NCBI GenBank assembly: GCA_900554925.1
Contig: USJG01000060.1
Location: 1 to 12,698, forward strand
Direction: 5' to 3'
Length of the DNA: 12,698 nucleotides
Origin: an uncultured Lachnospiraceae bacterium
GTDB taxonomy: Bacteria > Bacillota > Clostridia > Lachnospirales > Lachnospiraceae
The position numbers and the translations under genes were made by a program. A model generated the notes under the pieces. It was not told the origin of the DNA. It searched no databases and saw only the letters and a list, made by a program, of their open reading frames with translations. Shown piece by piece: positions 11,625 to 12,698 of the stretch; position 1 is the first letter of the stretch; the number at the start of each line of letters is the position of its first letter.

Positions 11625-12698
11625 ATGTCCAAAATTATTTTAACCGGCGACAGACCTACCGGCCGTCTTCATGTAGGGCACTATGTGGGCTCTCTTCGAA
11701 GAAGGGTAGAACTGCAAAATTCCGGTGAATTTGATAAAATCTTTATTATGATCGCAGATGCACAGGCGCTTACCGACAACGCGGAGCAGCCCGAAAAGGT
11801 TCGCCAGAACATTGTGGAGGTCGCCCTTGATTACTTATCCTGCGGACTTGACCCATCACAGTCCACCCTTCTTATTCAGTCGCAGATTCCGGAGCTCTGT
11901 GAGCTTTCTTTTTACTACATGAATCTTGTAACCGTATCCAGACTGCAAAGGAACCCTACGGTTAAGTCTGAAATTCAAATGCGTAACTTTGAAGCCAGCA
12001 TTCCGGTAGGCTTCTTTACCTATCCTATCAGCCAGGCTGCGGATATTACAGCCTTTAAGGCTACCACCGTTCCTGTTGGTGAAGATCAGCTTCCCATGCT
12101 GGAACAGACTAAGGAAATTGTCCGTAAATTCAATTCCGTTTATGGAGATACCCTGGTGGAGCCCGATATTCTTCTTCCTGACAACAAGGCCTGCCTGCGT
12201 CTGCCAGGCATTGACGGCAAGGCAAAAATGAGCAAGTCCTTAAATAACTGTATTTATCTTTCCGACACAGAAGAGGACGTCCGCAAAAAGGTAATGTCCA
12301 TGTTTACAGACCCCAATCATTTACAGGTATCCGATCCCGGCAGGGTGGAGGGCAATCCCGTGTTCATTTATCTGGACGCCTTCTGTAAGGATGAGATGTT
12401 TGCAGAATATCTTCCCGAATATGCCAACCTGGAGGAACTGAAAGCCCATTACCAAAGAGGCGGCCTGGGAGATGTGAAGGTCAAGAAATTCTTAAATAAT
12501 GTACTTCAGGAGGTGCTTTCTCCCATCCGCTTAAAGAGAAAAGAGTGGGAAAAAGATATCCCCGCCGTGTACGAAATTCTCCATAAGGGCAGCCTTGCAG
12601 CAAGAGAAGTGGCTAAAGAAACACTGGAGGACGTGAAAAAATCCATGAAGATCAACTATTTTGACGACCATGCGCTGATTGCCGAGCAGGCTTTAAAA
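11625..12698 (+). CDS. trpS: Tryptophan--tRNA ligase (3' end cut by window edge)
   Basis: Charges tRNA-Trp with tryptophan using ATP; a class I cytoplasmic synthetase. My translation gives 358 codons to the window edge without a stop. It begins MSKIILTGDRPTGRLHVGHY; the HIGH-type signature is HVGH (16-19) and the KMSKS loop is at 201-205. VPVGEDQLPMLEQTKEI (149-165) is a conserved TrpRS segment. The sequence follows the streptococcal/clostridial type (opening LTGDRPTGKLHIGHYVGS) rather than the Bacillus type (opening FSGIQPSG). Streptococcal homologues end near residue 341 just after the conserved YF, which is followed here by at least 12 more residues, so there is a small C-terminal extension. 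AAAGGAG lies 8 nt before the ATG. It is the only synthetase gene in the window. Confidence 0.96.
   Translation, partial: MSKIILTGDRPTGRLHVGHYVGSLRRRVELQNSGEFDKIFIMIADAQALTDNAEQPEKVRQNIVEVALDYLSCGLDPSQSTLLIQSQIPELCELSFYYMNLVTVSRLQRNPTVKSEIQMRNFEASIPVGFFTYPISQAADITAFKATTVPVGEDQLPMLEQTKEIVRKFNSVYGDTLVEPDILLPDNKACLRLPGIDGKAKMSKSLNNCIYLSDTEEDVRKKVMSMFTDPNHLQVSDPGRVEGNPVFIYLDAFCKDEMFAEYLPEYANLEELKAHYQRGGLGDVKVKKFLNNVLQEVLSPIRLKRKEWEKDIPAVYEILHKGSLAAREVAKETLEDVKKSMKINYFDDHALIAEQALK

Noticed and set aside
1..12698. A defence island, mobile element, CRISPR array or biosynthetic cluster
   Set aside because: All long genes are recognisable housekeeping, transport, chemotaxis or conserved-domain genes; no recombinase, repeat array, direct flanking repeats or toxin-antitoxin pair is seen.

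Overview
The window looks like a chromosomal, mostly housekeeping segment from a Gram-positive anaerobe of the Clostridia, most likely a Lachnospiraceae (clostridial cluster XIVa) species. The basis is protein character: short PUA-less glutamate 5-kinase, Streptococcus/Clostridium-type TrpRS, a DUF1015 protein, a RACo-like ASKHA protein. Strong AGGAGG-type ribosome binding sites and sigma-A-type promoters also fit. I see no transposase, integrase, phage gene, tRNA, rRNA or CRISPR array. The genus assignment is inference.

Layout. (1) 1-1725, minus strand: the start of the S10 ribosomal operon, rpsJ (S10), rplC (L3) and rplD (L4, cut by the window edge), behind one clear promoter and a roughly 300-nt untranslated leader with several possible hairpins. 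(2) 1772-3377, minus: a PutP-type sodium/proline symporter with its own terminator. (3) 3495-3578: a compact divergent promoter region with a perfect 7-bp inverted repeat between the two -35 boxes; rightwards it drives a DUF1015 gene (3611-4852). (4) 4881-7420, minus: a soluble chemoreceptor with a C-terminal CZB zinc-binding domain, then an SLC13/ArsB-like permease, probably co-transcribed. (5) 7610-9974, minus: a RACo-like ATPase (corrinoid reductive activator family) followed by proB, ending in a terminator. (6) 10015-10968, plus: a class I SAM methyltransferase, divergent from the RACo-like gene and sharing an overlapping promoter region. (7) 10965-11429, minus: a small DUF2752 membrane protein whose stop codon overlaps that of the methyltransferase. 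(8) 11569-12698, plus: trpS, running off the window.

How the genes relate. Only the S10 operon is a classical functional unit. proB (proline synthesis) and putP (proline uptake) lie in the same window but in separate transcription units, and proA is absent. I do not see a convincing new multi-gene system.

The most notable points are: the chemoreceptor start region, where a strong ribosome binding site and ATG lead into a five-codon ORF that is one nucleotide out of frame with the receptor at a G5A6 run; the long S10 leader; the orphan RACo-like protein with a miniature CxxC-x4-CxxC N-terminus; and the putative operator between putP and the DUF1015 gene.
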